A DNA stretch of 64,000 bases from Pseudomonas viridiflava (GCF_900583165.1 NZ_UTKY01000122.1:119102-183101), one strand, 5' to 3'; counted from the stretch's first letter, positions 34,331 to 43,385 are shown. A program made the numbers and translations. The notes: a model not told the origin generated them from the letters alone.

Positions 34331-35320
34331 ATGAAAAAACGCACACTAGGCAAGGGCGCTCTCGAAGTGTCCCCCCTAGGCTTGGGCTGCATGGGATTAA
34401 GCCATGGTTATGGTCCGGCTACGGAAACTAAGAAGGCAGTGTCACTGATTAGAGCTGCGGTTGATCGCGGCGTGACGTTCTTTGACACCGCCGAGGTCTA
34501 TGGGCCTTACTTGAACGAAGAAGTCGTAGGCGAAGCGCTAGCCTCAGTCCGCGACCAAGTAGTGATTGCGACCAAATTCGGCTTCACCTTCGGCGGCGAC
34601 AACAAACAACAAGTCCTTAACAGTAAACCAGAACACATCCGCTGGGCCGTCGAGGGTTCGCTCAAGCGCCTGCGCACCGACGTGATTGACTTGCTGTACC
34701 AACACCGCGTCGATCCGGATGTGCCGATTGAGGATGTCGCCGGCACAGTTAAGGACTTGATCGCAGAGGGCAAGGTCAAGCACTTCGGTCTTTCCGAAGC
34801 GGGCGCCCAGACTATTCGCAGAGCTCATTCAGTACAGCCGGTGACGGCCGTACAAAGCGAATACTCACTGTGGTGGCGCGAGCCAGAGGAGCAGATCTTT
34901 CCGACGCTGGAGGAGCTCGGGATCGGATTCGTGCCTTTTAGCCCTCTGGGAAAAGGTTTCCTGACAGGGGCTATCAAAGAAGGCATGACATTCGGTTCTG
35001 ACGATTTCCGTAGCAAGGTACCGCGCTTCTCACCTGAAGCACTGCTTGCCAATCAGGAGCTGGTGTTGCTGCTCGCGCAGATCGCTAAAGACAAGGGCGT
35101 AACATCCGCACAGATTGCACTGGCATGGCTGCTGGCCCAGAAGCCGTGGATTGTGCCGATCCCAGGCACGACCAAACTTCAACGCCTCGAGGAAAACTTG
35201 GGTGCGGCCACCGTATCGCTATCCGACTCAGAGCTGAATACGATCGTGGGTGCACTGCGCAATGTGAAGATTCAGGGCGACCGCTATCCCGCATCGCTGC
35301 AGTCGCGGGTAGGACGGTAA
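34331..35320 (+). CDS. Aldo/keto reductase, paralogue 1
   Basis: 329 residues from ATG 34331 (AGGAG about eight bases upstream; an earlier in-frame ATG lacks one). AKR13-like (YakC/YhdN-type) protein: catalytic Asp and Tyr in FFDTAEVYGPY (about 50-60), Lys in VVIATKFGF and His in LLYQHRVDP; NADPH phosphate-binding region near VPIPGTTKLQRLEENL. Reduces small aldehydes or ketones with NADPH. First of four paralogues in this cluster. Confidence 0.93.
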   Translation: MKKRTLGKGALEVSPLGLGCMGLSHGYGPATETKKAVSLIRAAVDRGVTFFDTAEVYGPYLNEEVVGEALASVRDQVVIATKFGFTFGGDNKQQVLNSKPEHIRWAVEGSLKRLRTDVIDLLYQHRVDPDVPIEDVAGTVKDLIAEGKVKHFGLSEAGAQTIRRAHSVQPVTAVQSEYSLWWREPEEQIFPTLEELGIGFVPFSPLGKGFLTGAIKEGMTFGSDDFRSKVPRFSPEALLANQELVLLLAQIAKDKGVTSAQIALAWLLAQKPWIVPIPGTTKLQRLEENLGAATVSLSDSELNTIVGALRNVKIQGDRYPASLQSRVGR

Positions 35321-35361
35321 ACCCGTTCCGCGCTGATATTCCATCACGGGAGAAGTCAACG

Positions 35362-36351
35362 ATGCAAAAGCGCCTGCTTGGTAGAAGCGAACTCGAAGTC
35401 TCCTCGCTCGGTCTGGGCTGCATGGGGCTTAGCGCGGCATATGGCCCACCGACAGATACTCAACAAGCCGTATTGCTCATACGCACAGCAGTTGAGCGTG
35501 GCGTAACGTTCTTCGATACCGCAGAGCTATATGGTCCTTTTCTCAACGAGCAGGTGGTTGGTCAGGCCCTGGCCCCAATGCGCGATCAGGTAGTCATTGC
35601 CACCAAGTTTGGATTCGACTTCAGCGACAGCAGCAAGCAATACACTCTTAACAGCCGCCCTGACCATATTCGACAGGCTGTTGAAGGGTCGTTAAAACGC
35701 CTGCGTATTGAAGCAATCGACCTGCTTTACCAACACCGTGTTGACCCCGACGTACCAATTGATGACGTGGCTGGTACGGTCAAGGATTTGATCGCCGAGG
35801 GTAAGGTTAAGCACTTTGGCTTATCTGAGGCCGGCATTCAGACCATTCGAAGGGCTCACGCTGTGCAGCCGCTTACCGCCGTTCAAAACGAATATTCCCT
35901 CTGGTGGCGGGAGCCTGAAAATGAGTTGCTCTCAACGTTAGAAGAACTCGGGATTGGCCTTGTTGCATTCAGTCCGCTTGGCAAGGGCTTTCTTACCGGG
36001 GCAATCAGAGCAGCAACACGCTTCGGTAGCGATGACTTTCGCAGCACCGTACCGCGGTTTTCACCTGAAGCACTAAAGGCCAACCAAGCGTTGGTGAATG
36101 TGCTGGGCCAACTCGCCAAGGACAAGGGCATTACACCAGCGCAGATATCGTTGGCATGGCTCTTGGCACAGAAGCCATGGATCGTACCGATCCCCGGTAC
36201 TACCAAGCTGCACCGTCTGGATGAAAACGTTGGCGCAGTCACTGTTGATCTATCCGAGCTAGAACTGAACAAGATCGCGACAGCCTTGCAAGACGTGAAA
36301 ATTCAGGGGGAGCGTTATCCGGCAGCGTTACAAGCGCAGATTGGCCGTTAA
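35362..36351 (+). CDS. Aldo/keto reductase, paralogue 2
   Basis: 329 residues from ATG 35362, with CGGGAG about 10 bases upstream; the much longer open frame runs through the preceding gene and is discarded. FFDTAELYGPF, VVIATKFGF and LLYQHRVDPDVP carry the catalytic tetrad. The closest relative is the gene 41 bp upstream, from which it must have arisen by tandem duplication. Same transcript. Confidence 0.93.
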   Translation: MQKRLLGRSELEVSSLGLGCMGLSAAYGPPTDTQQAVLLIRTAVERGVTFFDTAELYGPFLNEQVVGQALAPMRDQVVIATKFGFDFSDSSKQYTLNSRPDHIRQAVEGSLKRLRIEAIDLLYQHRVDPDVPIDDVAGTVKDLIAEGKVKHFGLSEAGIQTIRRAHAVQPLTAVQNEYSLWWREPENELLSTLEELGIGLVAFSPLGKGFLTGAIRAATRFGSDDFRSTVPRFSPEALKANQALVNVLGQLAKDKGITPAQISLAWLLAQKPWIVPIPGTTKLHRLDENVGAVTVDLSELELNKIATALQDVKIQGERYPAALQAQIGR

Positions 36352-36365
36352 TCCTGGAGACTTGC

Positions 36366-36953
36366 ATGACGACTACACACGACTCGACGCGGCGCCTCGT
36401 GATGACCGCATTAGCCACCCTTCCCCTGGCGGGTATGGCAACCACACATAGCGGTGAAGTGCGTCGGATGGGTTCACGGACCCTTGTCGCCTATTTTTCT
36501 CGCTCAGGTAATACACGCGTTATAGCGGGTTTGATCCATCGCCAGCTCGAAACAGATTTATTTGAAATCCGCCCCACCACGTCCTATCCGGAAGACTACT
36601 TAGCAACCGTTGATCAGGCCCGGCAAGAGCGCGACAGCAACTACGAGCCAACACTGGAGAGCACGATCTCAGATATCTCCAACTATGACACCGTGTTTCT
36701 CGGCTTCCCCATCTGGGGCGAAACCGCGCCTGCGGTAATCCGATCTTTCCTGTCGAAGCATGATCTGTCAGGCAAGACACTGATCCCTTTCGTTACTCAC
36801 GGCGGTTATGGACTCGGCAACAGTCAGGCCGTCATTGCCAGCCATGCATCCAACGCCCACCTGCTCAAGTGGTTGGTGATGGAAGCGGATCAGGAGCGAC
36901 GCACCATGGAAACCGTCATGGAGTGGCTTAAAGGCGTGAACATCGAAGCCTGA
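36366..36953 (+). CDS. Flavodoxin-family protein with a probable Tat export signal
   Basis: 195 residues. The start is preceded by GGAG at six bases. N-terminus STRRLVMTALATLPLAGMA is a twin-arginine-like signal. The flavodoxin fold follows: TLVAYFSRSGNT (FMN phosphate loop, about 39-50), then TVFLGFPIWGETAP (about 112-125) and FVTHGGYGLGNS. This Flavodoxin_4-type protein reduces quinones or other acceptors. A secreted flavodoxin is unusual. It is 14 bp from the upstream reductase, hence one operon. Confidence 0.85.
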   Translation: MTTTHDSTRRLVMTALATLPLAGMATTHSGEVRRMGSRTLVAYFSRSGNTRVIAGLIHRQLETDLFEIRPTTSYPEDYLATVDQARQERDSNYEPTLESTISDISNYDTVFLGFPIWGETAPAVIRSFLSKHDLSGKTLIPFVTHGGYGLGNSQAVIASHASNAHLLKWLVMEADQERRTMETVMEWLKGVNIEA

Positions 36954-37030
36954 GCACTGATCACCAAGAAAGAACGCTTCAACACCAAACATTATTGTTT
37001 TCCTCTCTGTAAATGAACGGAGCAAGAACT

Positions 37031-38026
37031 ATGAACATCCGCAAACTCGGGAAAGCTGGCCTGGAAGTCTCCACTCTGGGCCTGGGCTGTATGGGCATGA
37101 CTGCAGTGTATGGTCCTGCACCTGACAAACAGGAGATGATTAAGCTCATCCGCGCAGCCCACGACCGTGGCATCACCCTGTTCGATACTGCTGAAGCCTA
37201 TGGCCCTTTCTTCAACGAAGAACTGGTCGGTGAAGCCTTAAAGCCAATCCGCGACCAGGTCGTAATCGCCACCAAGTTCGGCTTTGACATAGACCTCGAA
37301 ACCGGAGCCCGCAACGGCGGTACCAATAGCCGCCCTGATCACATCAGGGCCGTCGTGGAAGCGTGCCTCAGGCGTCTACGCACCGATTGCATCGACCTCC
37401 TCTACCAACATCGCGTCGATCCCTCGGTGCCAATCGAAGACGTAGCCGGCGCAGTCAAGGACCTGATTGCAGAAGGTAAGGTAAAGCACTTCGGCCTGTC
37501 CGAGGCTGGAGTGCAGACCATTCGCCGTGCCCATGCAGTACAACCCGTTACAGCAGTACAAAGTGAATACTCGTTGTTCTGGCGCGGTCCTGAACTCGAA
37601 CTACTGCCGGTCCTCGAAGAACTGGAAATTGGTTTCGTGCCCTTCAGCCCGCTCGGGGCCGGCTTCTTGACCGGCAAGATCAATGCGGACACCGAGTTCG
37701 ACCCAACGGATTTTCGCAACCATGTCCCGCGCTTTTCTGCCCAAGCACGCAAGGCCAATATGGCCTTGGTAGAAGTCGTCAAATCAGTTGCGGATCGTAA
37801 AGAGGCCACACCGGCTCAGGTTGCCTTGGCATGGCTGCTCGCACAAAAAAACTGGATCGTCCCCATTCCCGGTACGACCAAACTGCATCGTCTCGAAGAA
37901 AACCTCGGGGCCATCGACTTGCAACTCACAACAGAGGATCTCGATGTTATTGGGAAAGAGGTTTCCAAGATCCAGGTTCTGGGCGAGCGTCTTCCTGAAG
38001 CAGCGTTGAAGATGACTGACCTCTGA
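37031..38026 (+). CDS. Aldo/keto reductase, paralogue 3
   Basis: 331 residues from ATG 37031 (GGAG nine bases upstream). LFDTAEAYGPF (about 50-60), VVIATKFGF and LLYQHRVDPSVP show the catalytic tetrad. A longer loop RNGGTNSRPDHIR distinguishes it from paralogues 1 and 2. Cytoplasmic. Followed by the secreted cupin. Confidence 0.93.
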   Translation: MNIRKLGKAGLEVSTLGLGCMGMTAVYGPAPDKQEMIKLIRAAHDRGITLFDTAEAYGPFFNEELVGEALKPIRDQVVIATKFGFDIDLETGARNGGTNSRPDHIRAVVEACLRRLRTDCIDLLYQHRVDPSVPIEDVAGAVKDLIAEGKVKHFGLSEAGVQTIRRAHAVQPVTAVQSEYSLFWRGPELELLPVLEELEIGFVPFSPLGAGFLTGKINADTEFDPTDFRNHVPRFSAQARKANMALVEVVKSVADRKEATPAQVALAWLLAQKNWIVPIPGTTKLHRLEENLGAIDLQLTTEDLDVIGKEVSKIQVLGERLPEAALKMTDL

Positions 38027-38082
38027 CAATCGTGGCGCCCGATCGCCCATGGACGGGCCGAAAAGAGCAACGAGGAACACAT

Positions 38083-38595
38083 ATGAAGTCACTCACACTC
38101 ATTGCGATTACGCTGCTGCTTATGGGGCCACAGGCCTCAGCCCAATCAGCCTCCGAGGTGAAGGTCACGCATGCGAGCGCCCAACCCTCCAAGATTGGGC
38201 CGAAGCAGAACTTTACCGGTACGGTACGCGTTGATTCGCGCTTCCAGGCAGCATCACCCGGCCGGGTGGGTGGCGGGACCGTTACGTTCGAGCCCGGTGC
38301 ACGTACTGCCTGGCACACACACCCGCTGGGGCAAACGTTGATCGTCACCTCCGGTGCAGGCTGGGTCCAACAATGGGGACAATCCCCACAAGCAATACAA
38401 CCGGGTGACATTGTGTGGATTCCGCCAGGCGTCAAGCACTGGCATGGTGCCTGTGCTGCCACCGGTTTAAGCCACATTGCCATCGCTGAAGCTCTTGACG
38501 GGAAAACCGTGGAGTGGATGGAGCACGTTTCGCATGACCAATATCCGCAAACCGCCACGTCTAGCACTCCAGTTAAGTGGCGGCCGACTTACTGA
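38083..38595 (+). CDS. Exported cupin-domain protein
   Basis: 170 residues from ATG 38083. Signal peptide about 1-20 (LIAITLLLMGPQASAQ), then one cupin with WHTHPLGQTLIV and KHWHGA motifs giving His/Gln metal ligands. Very similar to the leaderless cupin at 18069-18473. Same family as (R)-mandelonitrile lyase-like and quercetinase-like proteins. Cupins of this kind are repeatedly associated with CMD proteins and aldo/keto reductases; activity unknown. Confidence 0.88.
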   Translation: MKSLTLIAITLLLMGPQASAQSASEVKVTHASAQPSKIGPKQNFTGTVRVDSRFQAASPGRVGGGTVTFEPGARTAWHTHPLGQTLIVTSGAGWVQQWGQSPQAIQPGDIVWIPPGVKHWHGACAATGLSHIAIAEALDGKTVEWMEHVSHDQYPQTATSSTPVKWRPTY

Positions 38596-38702
38596 TTTAG
38601 ACTCACCTACCGAACCGCGCTCCACCTTCTCATGTTAGCTATCAAAACGACGCTGTCGTTTGAAGAGGTAGAGCGTATTCAGAAAAAACAGGGGAAGCAC
38701 CC

Positions 38703-39926
38703 ATGACCAGCCTTGATAAAAAACGCGACGCCAGTGGGTCCGAGCTCATAAACCAGCAGCGTCGCAATCTATTGGCGGGGGCAGCAATCCTGGGGGTCGC
38801 GCCGTGGGTGCTGTCAGCCTGCATGCCATCACTCTCTTTCGCTGCCGATGCCGGTCCCATTAACTCAAACAATTCTCTACCGTCAGGTCAGCGCCGCAAA
38901 CTGGGCACCCTCGAAGTATCCAGCGTGGGGCTGGGCTGTCAGTGGGTGCCCGCGGCAATCAAGGGATCAATTTCCGATCGGTATGGCAGCACCTTCGAGC
39001 GGAAAAGCGCTATAGAGCTGATCAGAACGGCCTTCGATCATGGGGTCACACTTTTCGACACCGCTGAAGCGTACGGTCCTTTTCTCTCCGAAGAGGTCGT
39101 CGGTGAGGCCCTGCAAGGCATACGCGATAAAGTTGTGATCGAAACCAAATACGGTTTCGACTTTGATCAGAAAACCGGCCAGCCATTAGGTGGACTCAAT
39201 AGTCGTCCGGAACACATCAAACTTGTTGTTGAAAACATGCTACGCCGTCTTCGTACCGACCGTATCGATCTACTTTATCAACACCGTGTCGACCCTCAGG
39301 TGCCCATAGAGGACGTAGCGGGGGCGATCAAAGACCTGATTAGCGAAGGCAAGATACTCCACTACGGTCTTTCCGAGCCTGGAATCCAAACTATCCGTCG
39401 TGCTCACGCGGTGCACCCGCTGACCGCGATTCAAAACGAATACTCCATGCTTTGGCGCGGGCCAGAATCGGAGGTCTTACCGGTCTGCGAGGAATTGGGC
39501 ATTGGCTTCGTGCCGTGGAGCCCTTTAGGGATGGGTTTTCTCAGCGGCACAATTACGGCGGATACGCGCTTCACCGCTGACATCCAGCGAGAAATCCGCA
39601 CCACAATACCCCGCTTCGCTCCAGATGCTCTGCCAGCCAACATGGCGTTGGTCGATGTAATCAAGACGTGGGCACAGCGTAAGAACGCGACCCCCGCACA
39701 ACTCGCCCTGGCCTGGTTACTGGCGCAAAAACCATGGATCGTGCCGATTCCGGGCACCACGAAGATTGCGCACATGAAAGAAAACCTGGGAGCGGTCGCC
39801 ATTACATTCACCCCCAGCGAACTCCATGAACTTAACGCGTCCGTGGCTGCGATTCACATCCAGGGTGATCGGCTCCCGCCGGGCATACTTCAGTTGTCAG
39901 GGGTTGAAGCACCGCAGAAATCGTGA
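38703..39926 (+). CDS. Aldo/keto reductase, paralogue 4, with Tat/lipoprotein-like leader
   Basis: 407 residues, about 75 more at the N-terminus than its paralogues. The extension carries QQRRNLLAGAAILGVAPWVL (twin-arginine motif plus hydrophobic core) followed by the lipobox-like LSAC, so the protein is probably exported folded with cofactor, perhaps lipid-anchored. The AKR domain has LFDTAEAYGPF, VVIETKYGF and LLYQHRVDPQVP with intact catalytic residues. How NADPH would be supplied outside the cytoplasm is unclear; a bound cofactor or a different reaction is possible. AGGGGAAG lies upstream of the ATG. Confidence 0.88.
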   Translation: MTSLDKKRDASGSELINQQRRNLLAGAAILGVAPWVLSACMPSLSFAADAGPINSNNSLPSGQRRKLGTLEVSSVGLGCQWVPAAIKGSISDRYGSTFERKSAIELIRTAFDHGVTLFDTAEAYGPFLSEEVVGEALQGIRDKVVIETKYGFDFDQKTGQPLGGLNSRPEHIKLVVENMLRRLRTDRIDLLYQHRVDPQVPIEDVAGAIKDLISEGKILHYGLSEPGIQTIRRAHAVHPLTAIQNEYSMLWRGPESEVLPVCEELGIGFVPWSPLGMGFLSGTITADTRFTADIQREIRTTIPRFAPDALPANMALVDVIKTWAQRKNATPAQLALAWLLAQKPWIVPIPGTTKIAHMKENLGAVAITFTPSELHELNASVAAIHIQGDRLPPGILQLSGVEAPQKS

Positions 39927-40001
39927 TGTGAATGGATACCCACAACAGCATGATCGCGCTCTTCAACTATCCGACCGAGACAGTCCGCAGCGCCGTATCG
40001 T

Positions 40002-40030
40002 GCGCGCGTTGAGTTCATCTCAACGCGCGC
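40002..40030. terminator. Strong hairpin between AKR 4 and pqqA
   Basis: GCGCGCGTTGAG and CTCAACGCGCGC pair perfectly (12 bp) around TTCAT. It lies just downstream of both the plus-strand reductase and the minus-strand pqqA, so it can end both transcripts; TATTTTTG follows 11 bases later on the plus strand. Confidence 0.6.
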
Positions 40031-40048
40031 CGAAGCTGTCTATTTTTG

Positions 40049-40120
40049 TTACCGATTGGCAAAGTACATCGTGACTTCAAAGCCAATGCGCATATCGGTA
40101 TAGGCAGGTTTGGTCCACAT
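40049..40120 (-). CDS. pqqA: PQQ precursor peptide PqqA (orphan)
   Basis: 23 residues beginning MWTKPAYTDMRIGFE and ending VTMYFANR, a near-perfect PqqA. The conserved Glu and Tyr spaced by three residues (EVTMY) are the two amino acids cross-linked to form pyrroloquinoline quinone. GAGGA sits seven bases before the ATG. Too short for normal gene finding. No pqqBCDE genes are in the window, so it must be matured by enzymes encoded elsewhere. The PQQ-dependent dehydrogenase at 54759 is a plausible beneficiary. The rest of 39927-40303 holds only the hairpin and this gene. Confidence 0.93.
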   Translation of the reverse strand: MWTKPAYTDMRIGFEVTMYFANR

Positions 40121-40303
40121 GATTTAGTCCTCTAATGGTTTGTTTACAAATTACCTTATGGCTATCTCTGTCCCGCCGCGCGGGCATACGGTGCCGAGTG
40201 CAGGTGGAAAAAGGCCAAAACCATTAGAGATGAGGCCACGTCGGAGCACTTGACCGAGCATGACGATCCTGCTTGTCATTCCATGCCTGCCAGGCTAGAC
40301 CGC

Positions 40304-40726
40304 TTATGGTTTCAAGTTCTTTAGCTTGTTAAGCAACTCAAACAATTGTGCCAGCGACTCTTCACCAAATTGCTCCTGAATTTTCAGATAGTTGCTTTCC
40401 ATACCAGCGCTCATGTCGACGAAGCATTGCTGGCCCCGCTCAGTAAGGGCAATGAACACGCGCCGCTGATCTTCGGATGACTTTCTACGCCGAACGATGC
40501 CGTCACGCTCCAATCGACTCAGCACACCGGTAAGGCTGGGTTTAAGGATGCATGCCAGATGAGCTAACTGATGGCTTTCTAGCTCGCCCTGCTGCCGCAA
40601 AATACGAACGACCCGCCACTGCTGTTCGGTCAAATCATGCTCATTGAGCAATGGCCGAAAGAACGCCATGGTCGCTTCGCGGGCCTGAAGCAAGGTAAGC
40701 GTAAGAGACGGTCTAGTGGTTGGCAT
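40304..40726 (-). CDS. hpaR: MarR-family regulator HpaR, copy 1
   Basis: 140 residues. The HpaR pattern is clear: LTLLQAREATMAFFRPLLNE (about 10-29), LTEQQWRVVRILRQQGELE, the recognition region LACILKPSLTGVLSRLERDG and the wing RRRKSSEDQRRVFIALTERG. HpaR represses the homoprotocatechuate operon in enterobacteria. It faces away from the porin at 40936. A second HpaR is encoded at 50855. A GTTAAC element lies about 140 bp upstream (40869). Confidence 0.9.
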   Translation of the reverse strand: MPTTRPSLTLTLLQAREATMAFFRPLLNEHDLTEQQWRVVRILRQQGELESHQLAHLACILKPSLTGVLSRLERDGIVRRRKSSEDQRRVFIALTERGQQCFVDMSAGMESNYLKIQEQFGEESLAQLFELLNKLKNLKP

Positions 40727-40868
40727 GATTCACGCGCAGTTGAGATCGAAGCGTTGAAGCTTAAAGTCGGTGCCCCATGCACGCAACCCGAGACATCTGA
40801 AAACTCATTAACTTAAAAACTAATTTAAAAAATAGCGTCATAACACGTATCCCCAAAATAAATAACAT

Positions 40869-40874
40869 GTTAAC
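40869..40874. promoter_or_regulatory. GTTAAC element upstream of hpaR copy 1 and porin
   Basis: The core ATGTTAACAATATG resembles the GTTAAC elements before hpaG1 and hpaR copy 2. It may be an HpaR operator. Confidence 0.35.
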
Positions 40875-40935
40875 AATATGTCGCCCGGAGTCTAGCAAAG
40901 GGCACATACCAACAAAAACAAAAAAGGATACCCCT

Positions 40936-42192
40936 ATGTATTCGTGCCTCTTTCGCACGGCGGCAAGCGCAGGTCTGTGCGCCGCGTTTACCCCTTTGGT
41001 CGCACATGCCGACTTTATCCAGGACAGCAAGGCCAGCCTGGACCTGCGTAACTTCTATATGAACCGGGACTTTCTCCAGGCCAACGCACCGCAGAACAAG
41101 GCTGATGAGTGGGCGCAAGGGTTTGTTCTACGCCTGGAATCAGGCTACACCGAAGGCATGGTCGGTTTCGGCTTGGATGCCCTGGGTGAAATGGGTTTGA
41201 AGCTCGATTCCAGCCGCGACCGCCGGGGTACCGGGCTGCTGCCCTTTGGCGCGAACGGGCAGCCAGCCGACAGCTACAGCGAACTCGGCATGACCGCCAA
41301 ATTGCGCGTGTCAAAAACCGTGCTCAAGCTGGGCACCCTGCAACCGATATTGCCAGTGGCCACCTACAACGACACCCGGCTGCTGCCTTCGACCTATAGG
41401 GGTGAACTGCTGACGTCCCAAGACATCGACGGCCTAACCCTGAACGTCGGCCGCCTGGAAAAACAAAACCTTCGGGACTCCTCCGACAACGAATCCATGA
41501 GCTATGGCGGCCTCGCCAGTAGCCACCTTGATTTTGCCGGCGGCACCTACGCGATCAATCCGCACCTAGCGACTACGTATTACTACGCGCAGATGCAGGA
41601 TATCTACCGTCAGAATTTCATCGGTTTGGTGCATGATTTGCCGCTGGCTGAAGGTATGAACCTGCGCACTGATCTGCGTTACTTCGATACTCGCGAGCAA
41701 GGCAGCGCCCTCCTACGAAGCCCTTCCCGCGTCGACAACGGGCGGATAGACAATCGCTTTTTCAACGGTATGTTTAGCCTGTCGGTGGGTGCGCATAAAT
41801 TCGGCCTGGGCTACCAGAACCTTTCCGGTGACGGAGACTTTGCCTTCCCTGGACAAGATCCCTATTCGGTCAACCTGGTGACCATCAATATCTTCACCAA
41901 GGCCAACACCGATGCCTGGCAGGCACGCTACGACTACAACTTCGCCACCCTCGGCCTGCCCGGCCTGACTTTCATGACCCGCTACGTTGACGGCAGCCAC
42001 GCGCAAACCGCCACGGTACGTAACGGCCGAGAATGGGAGCGCGACACCGACCTCGTCTACACCGTACAAAGCGGCCCACTGAAGAACGTCAACGTGCGAC
42101 TGCGTAACGCGACCTTTCGCTCCAGCAACGGCCTGACCAGCGACATTGACGAAAACCGGGTGATCATCGGCTACACCCTGGCGTTATGGTGA
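40936..42192 (+). CDS. OprD-family porin, likely aromatic acid uptake
   Basis: 418 residues from ATG 40936 (AAGGA upstream). Signal peptide about 1-25 (AASAGLCAAFTPLVAHA), then the OprD barrel: SLDLRNFYMNRDF, QGFVLRLESGYTEGMVGFGL, LPVATYNDTRLLPSTYRGEL. Next to hpaA and the hpa operon, so 4-hydroxyphenylacetate or a relative is the likely substrate. Ends convergent to hpaA with a hairpin between. Confidence 0.93.
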   Translation: MYSCLFRTAASAGLCAAFTPLVAHADFIQDSKASLDLRNFYMNRDFLQANAPQNKADEWAQGFVLRLESGYTEGMVGFGLDALGEMGLKLDSSRDRRGTGLLPFGANGQPADSYSELGMTAKLRVSKTVLKLGTLQPILPVATYNDTRLLPSTYRGELLTSQDIDGLTLNVGRLEKQNLRDSSDNESMSYGGLASSHLDFAGGTYAINPHLATTYYYAQMQDIYRQNFIGLVHDLPLAEGMNLRTDLRYFDTREQGSALLRSPSRVDNGRIDNRFFNGMFSLSVGAHKFGLGYQNLSGDGDFAFPGQDPYSVNLVTINIFTKANTDAWQARYDYNFATLGLPGLTFMTRYVDGSHAQTATVRNGREWERDTDLVYTVQSGPLKNVNVRLRNATFRSSNGLTSDIDENRVIIGYTLALW

Positions 42193-42216
42193 CGCGAGGG
42201 TGAAATGTGCAATCAG

Positions 42217-42244
42217 TTCCCTGTAAAAGCCATTTTTCAGGGAA
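42217..42244. terminator. Bidirectional terminator between porin and hpaA
   Basis: TTCCCTG and CAGGGAA pair, with an inner AAAA/TTTT extension, between convergent genes; the A- and T-runs give a U-rich tail side on both strands. Confidence 0.6.
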
Positions 42245-42300
42245 GTGACAGCGACCAAGATGATCAAACTGGTGCCGATGGAGGAGTCACTATGGCGGCA

Positions 42301-43191
42301 TCACCGCAATCCCGATTGCTGCAGGCGATACTCTCCGGGCGTCATATGCGCATAACGCTGAAAGAAACGGCTGAAATAGGCTGGGTCCTTGAACCCCAAC
42401 TGGTAGCAGATTTCACTGGCGGAACTTCCCGTGAACAGCAAAAGACGCTTGGCTTCCTGCATGACTCTCTCCAGAACCAACCGCTTCGACGGCAAGTCGG
42501 CGATCCTTCGACATACGTCATTGAGACGTGCCTCCGTGACGCCCACGCCCTCGGCATAACGCGACAACGGCCAATGCTGCAAGTAGTGGTGCTCAATCAA
42601 TTCATTGAAGCGATGGAAGATCCGCAGGTCTTCCTGACGCGCAGGCCGGGCCTGCAGAGAGTTAGCGCAGAGTCTGAGCAGGTTGATCATGATCAAGCGC
42701 GTCAAATTGTCCAGCGCCGAACTGTGCCCGGCGCCAGCGGTGTTGATTTCGTTACTCAGCTCCTCAAACAAAAACTCGAGCCGCCTAACCTCGATAGGGA
42801 ACTGGGCAAGCGCAACACAGGCCGCAGGCAACTGCGAGCCGGAGACCAGCGCCGGGTCCGCATCTATCAGCCCCCAAACGAGCTGCTGGCGCACCGTCAG
42901 CACATGCCCGTCAGCATCTGCCTCTGTGACAAAAGAGTGGGCTACCGTCGGCGGCGTAATAAAAAACATCGGGCCCGACTCCAGATATTGCTGATCATCC
43001 AGGTAAACACGCACCGCCCCACTCTTGACGTAGTGCACTTGGAAAAATCGGTCGTGTCGATGCACAGGCATGTTGCGCCCAAAAAAATCCGCCAGGTTGC
43101 CCAACTTGTCGTAATGCACTTCGGCATCGCTATAGCGTTGGTCGTACACCTGACCGATGTTGATATTGGGGATCGGCTTACGATCGTTCAT
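42301..43191 (-). CDS. hpaA: HpaA, AraC-family activator of 4-hydroxyphenylacetate catabolism
   Basis: 296 residues from ATG 43191 (GAGA upstream). N-terminal cupin-like sensor (HRHDRFFQVHYVKSG, about 48-62; GPMFFITPPTVAHSF), and two C-terminal helix-turn-helices with LSRYAEGVGVTEARLNDVCR and EICYQLGFKDPAYFSRFFQR (about 260-279). HpaA activates hydroxylase or transport genes on binding 4-HPA in E. coli. Divergent from hpaG1 with about 195 bp between, containing GTTAAC elements. The opposite frame also has a long open frame, but it lacks protein-like features. Confidence 0.92.
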   Translation of the reverse strand: MNDRKPIPNINIGQVYDQRYSDAEVHYDKLGNLADFFGRNMPVHRHDRFFQVHYVKSGAVRVYLDDQQYLESGPMFFITPPTVAHSFVTEADADGHVLTVRQQLVWGLIDADPALVSGSQLPAACVALAQFPIEVRRLEFLFEELSNEINTAGAGHSSALDNLTRLIMINLLRLCANSLQARPARQEDLRIFHRFNELIEHHYLQHWPLSRYAEGVGVTEARLNDVCRRIADLPSKRLVLERVMQEAKRLLLFTGSSASEICYQLGFKDPAYFSRFFQRYAHMTPGEYRLQQSGLR

Positions 43192-43298
43192 CGCGGGTTT
43201 CTCTTTTTTATTGGGAGGCCAGTCAAGCTGAAACGGCTGCAATCCAGCGGATTTCAGCGACTCACCACGCTCGAACGATATTGCCACGCTTGACGATA

Positions 43299-43336
43299 GT
43301 TAACATCTTAATTATAACGTTAACAGGTTAACGAAT
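43299..43336. promoter_or_regulatory. Candidate HpaR operator cluster upstream of hpaG1
   Basis: Three GTTAAC or AGTTAAC units lie in 38 bp, the last reading GTTAACAGGTTAACGAAT (43319-43336). It differs at only two positions from the element 25 bp upstream of hpaR copy 2 (51302-51319). The region between hpaA and hpaG1 otherwise shows no clear -35/-10 pair. Confidence 0.6.
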
Positions 43337-43385
43337 ATTCCACGGAGCAGGTCCGAATCTGCCCCGCCACTGCCAGGAGAAAAGC

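Noticed and set aside
42205..43293. 362-codon plus-strand open frame opposite hpaA
   Set aside because: Lacks domain features; the minus strand encodes an AraC-family protein with two intact helix-turn-helices.
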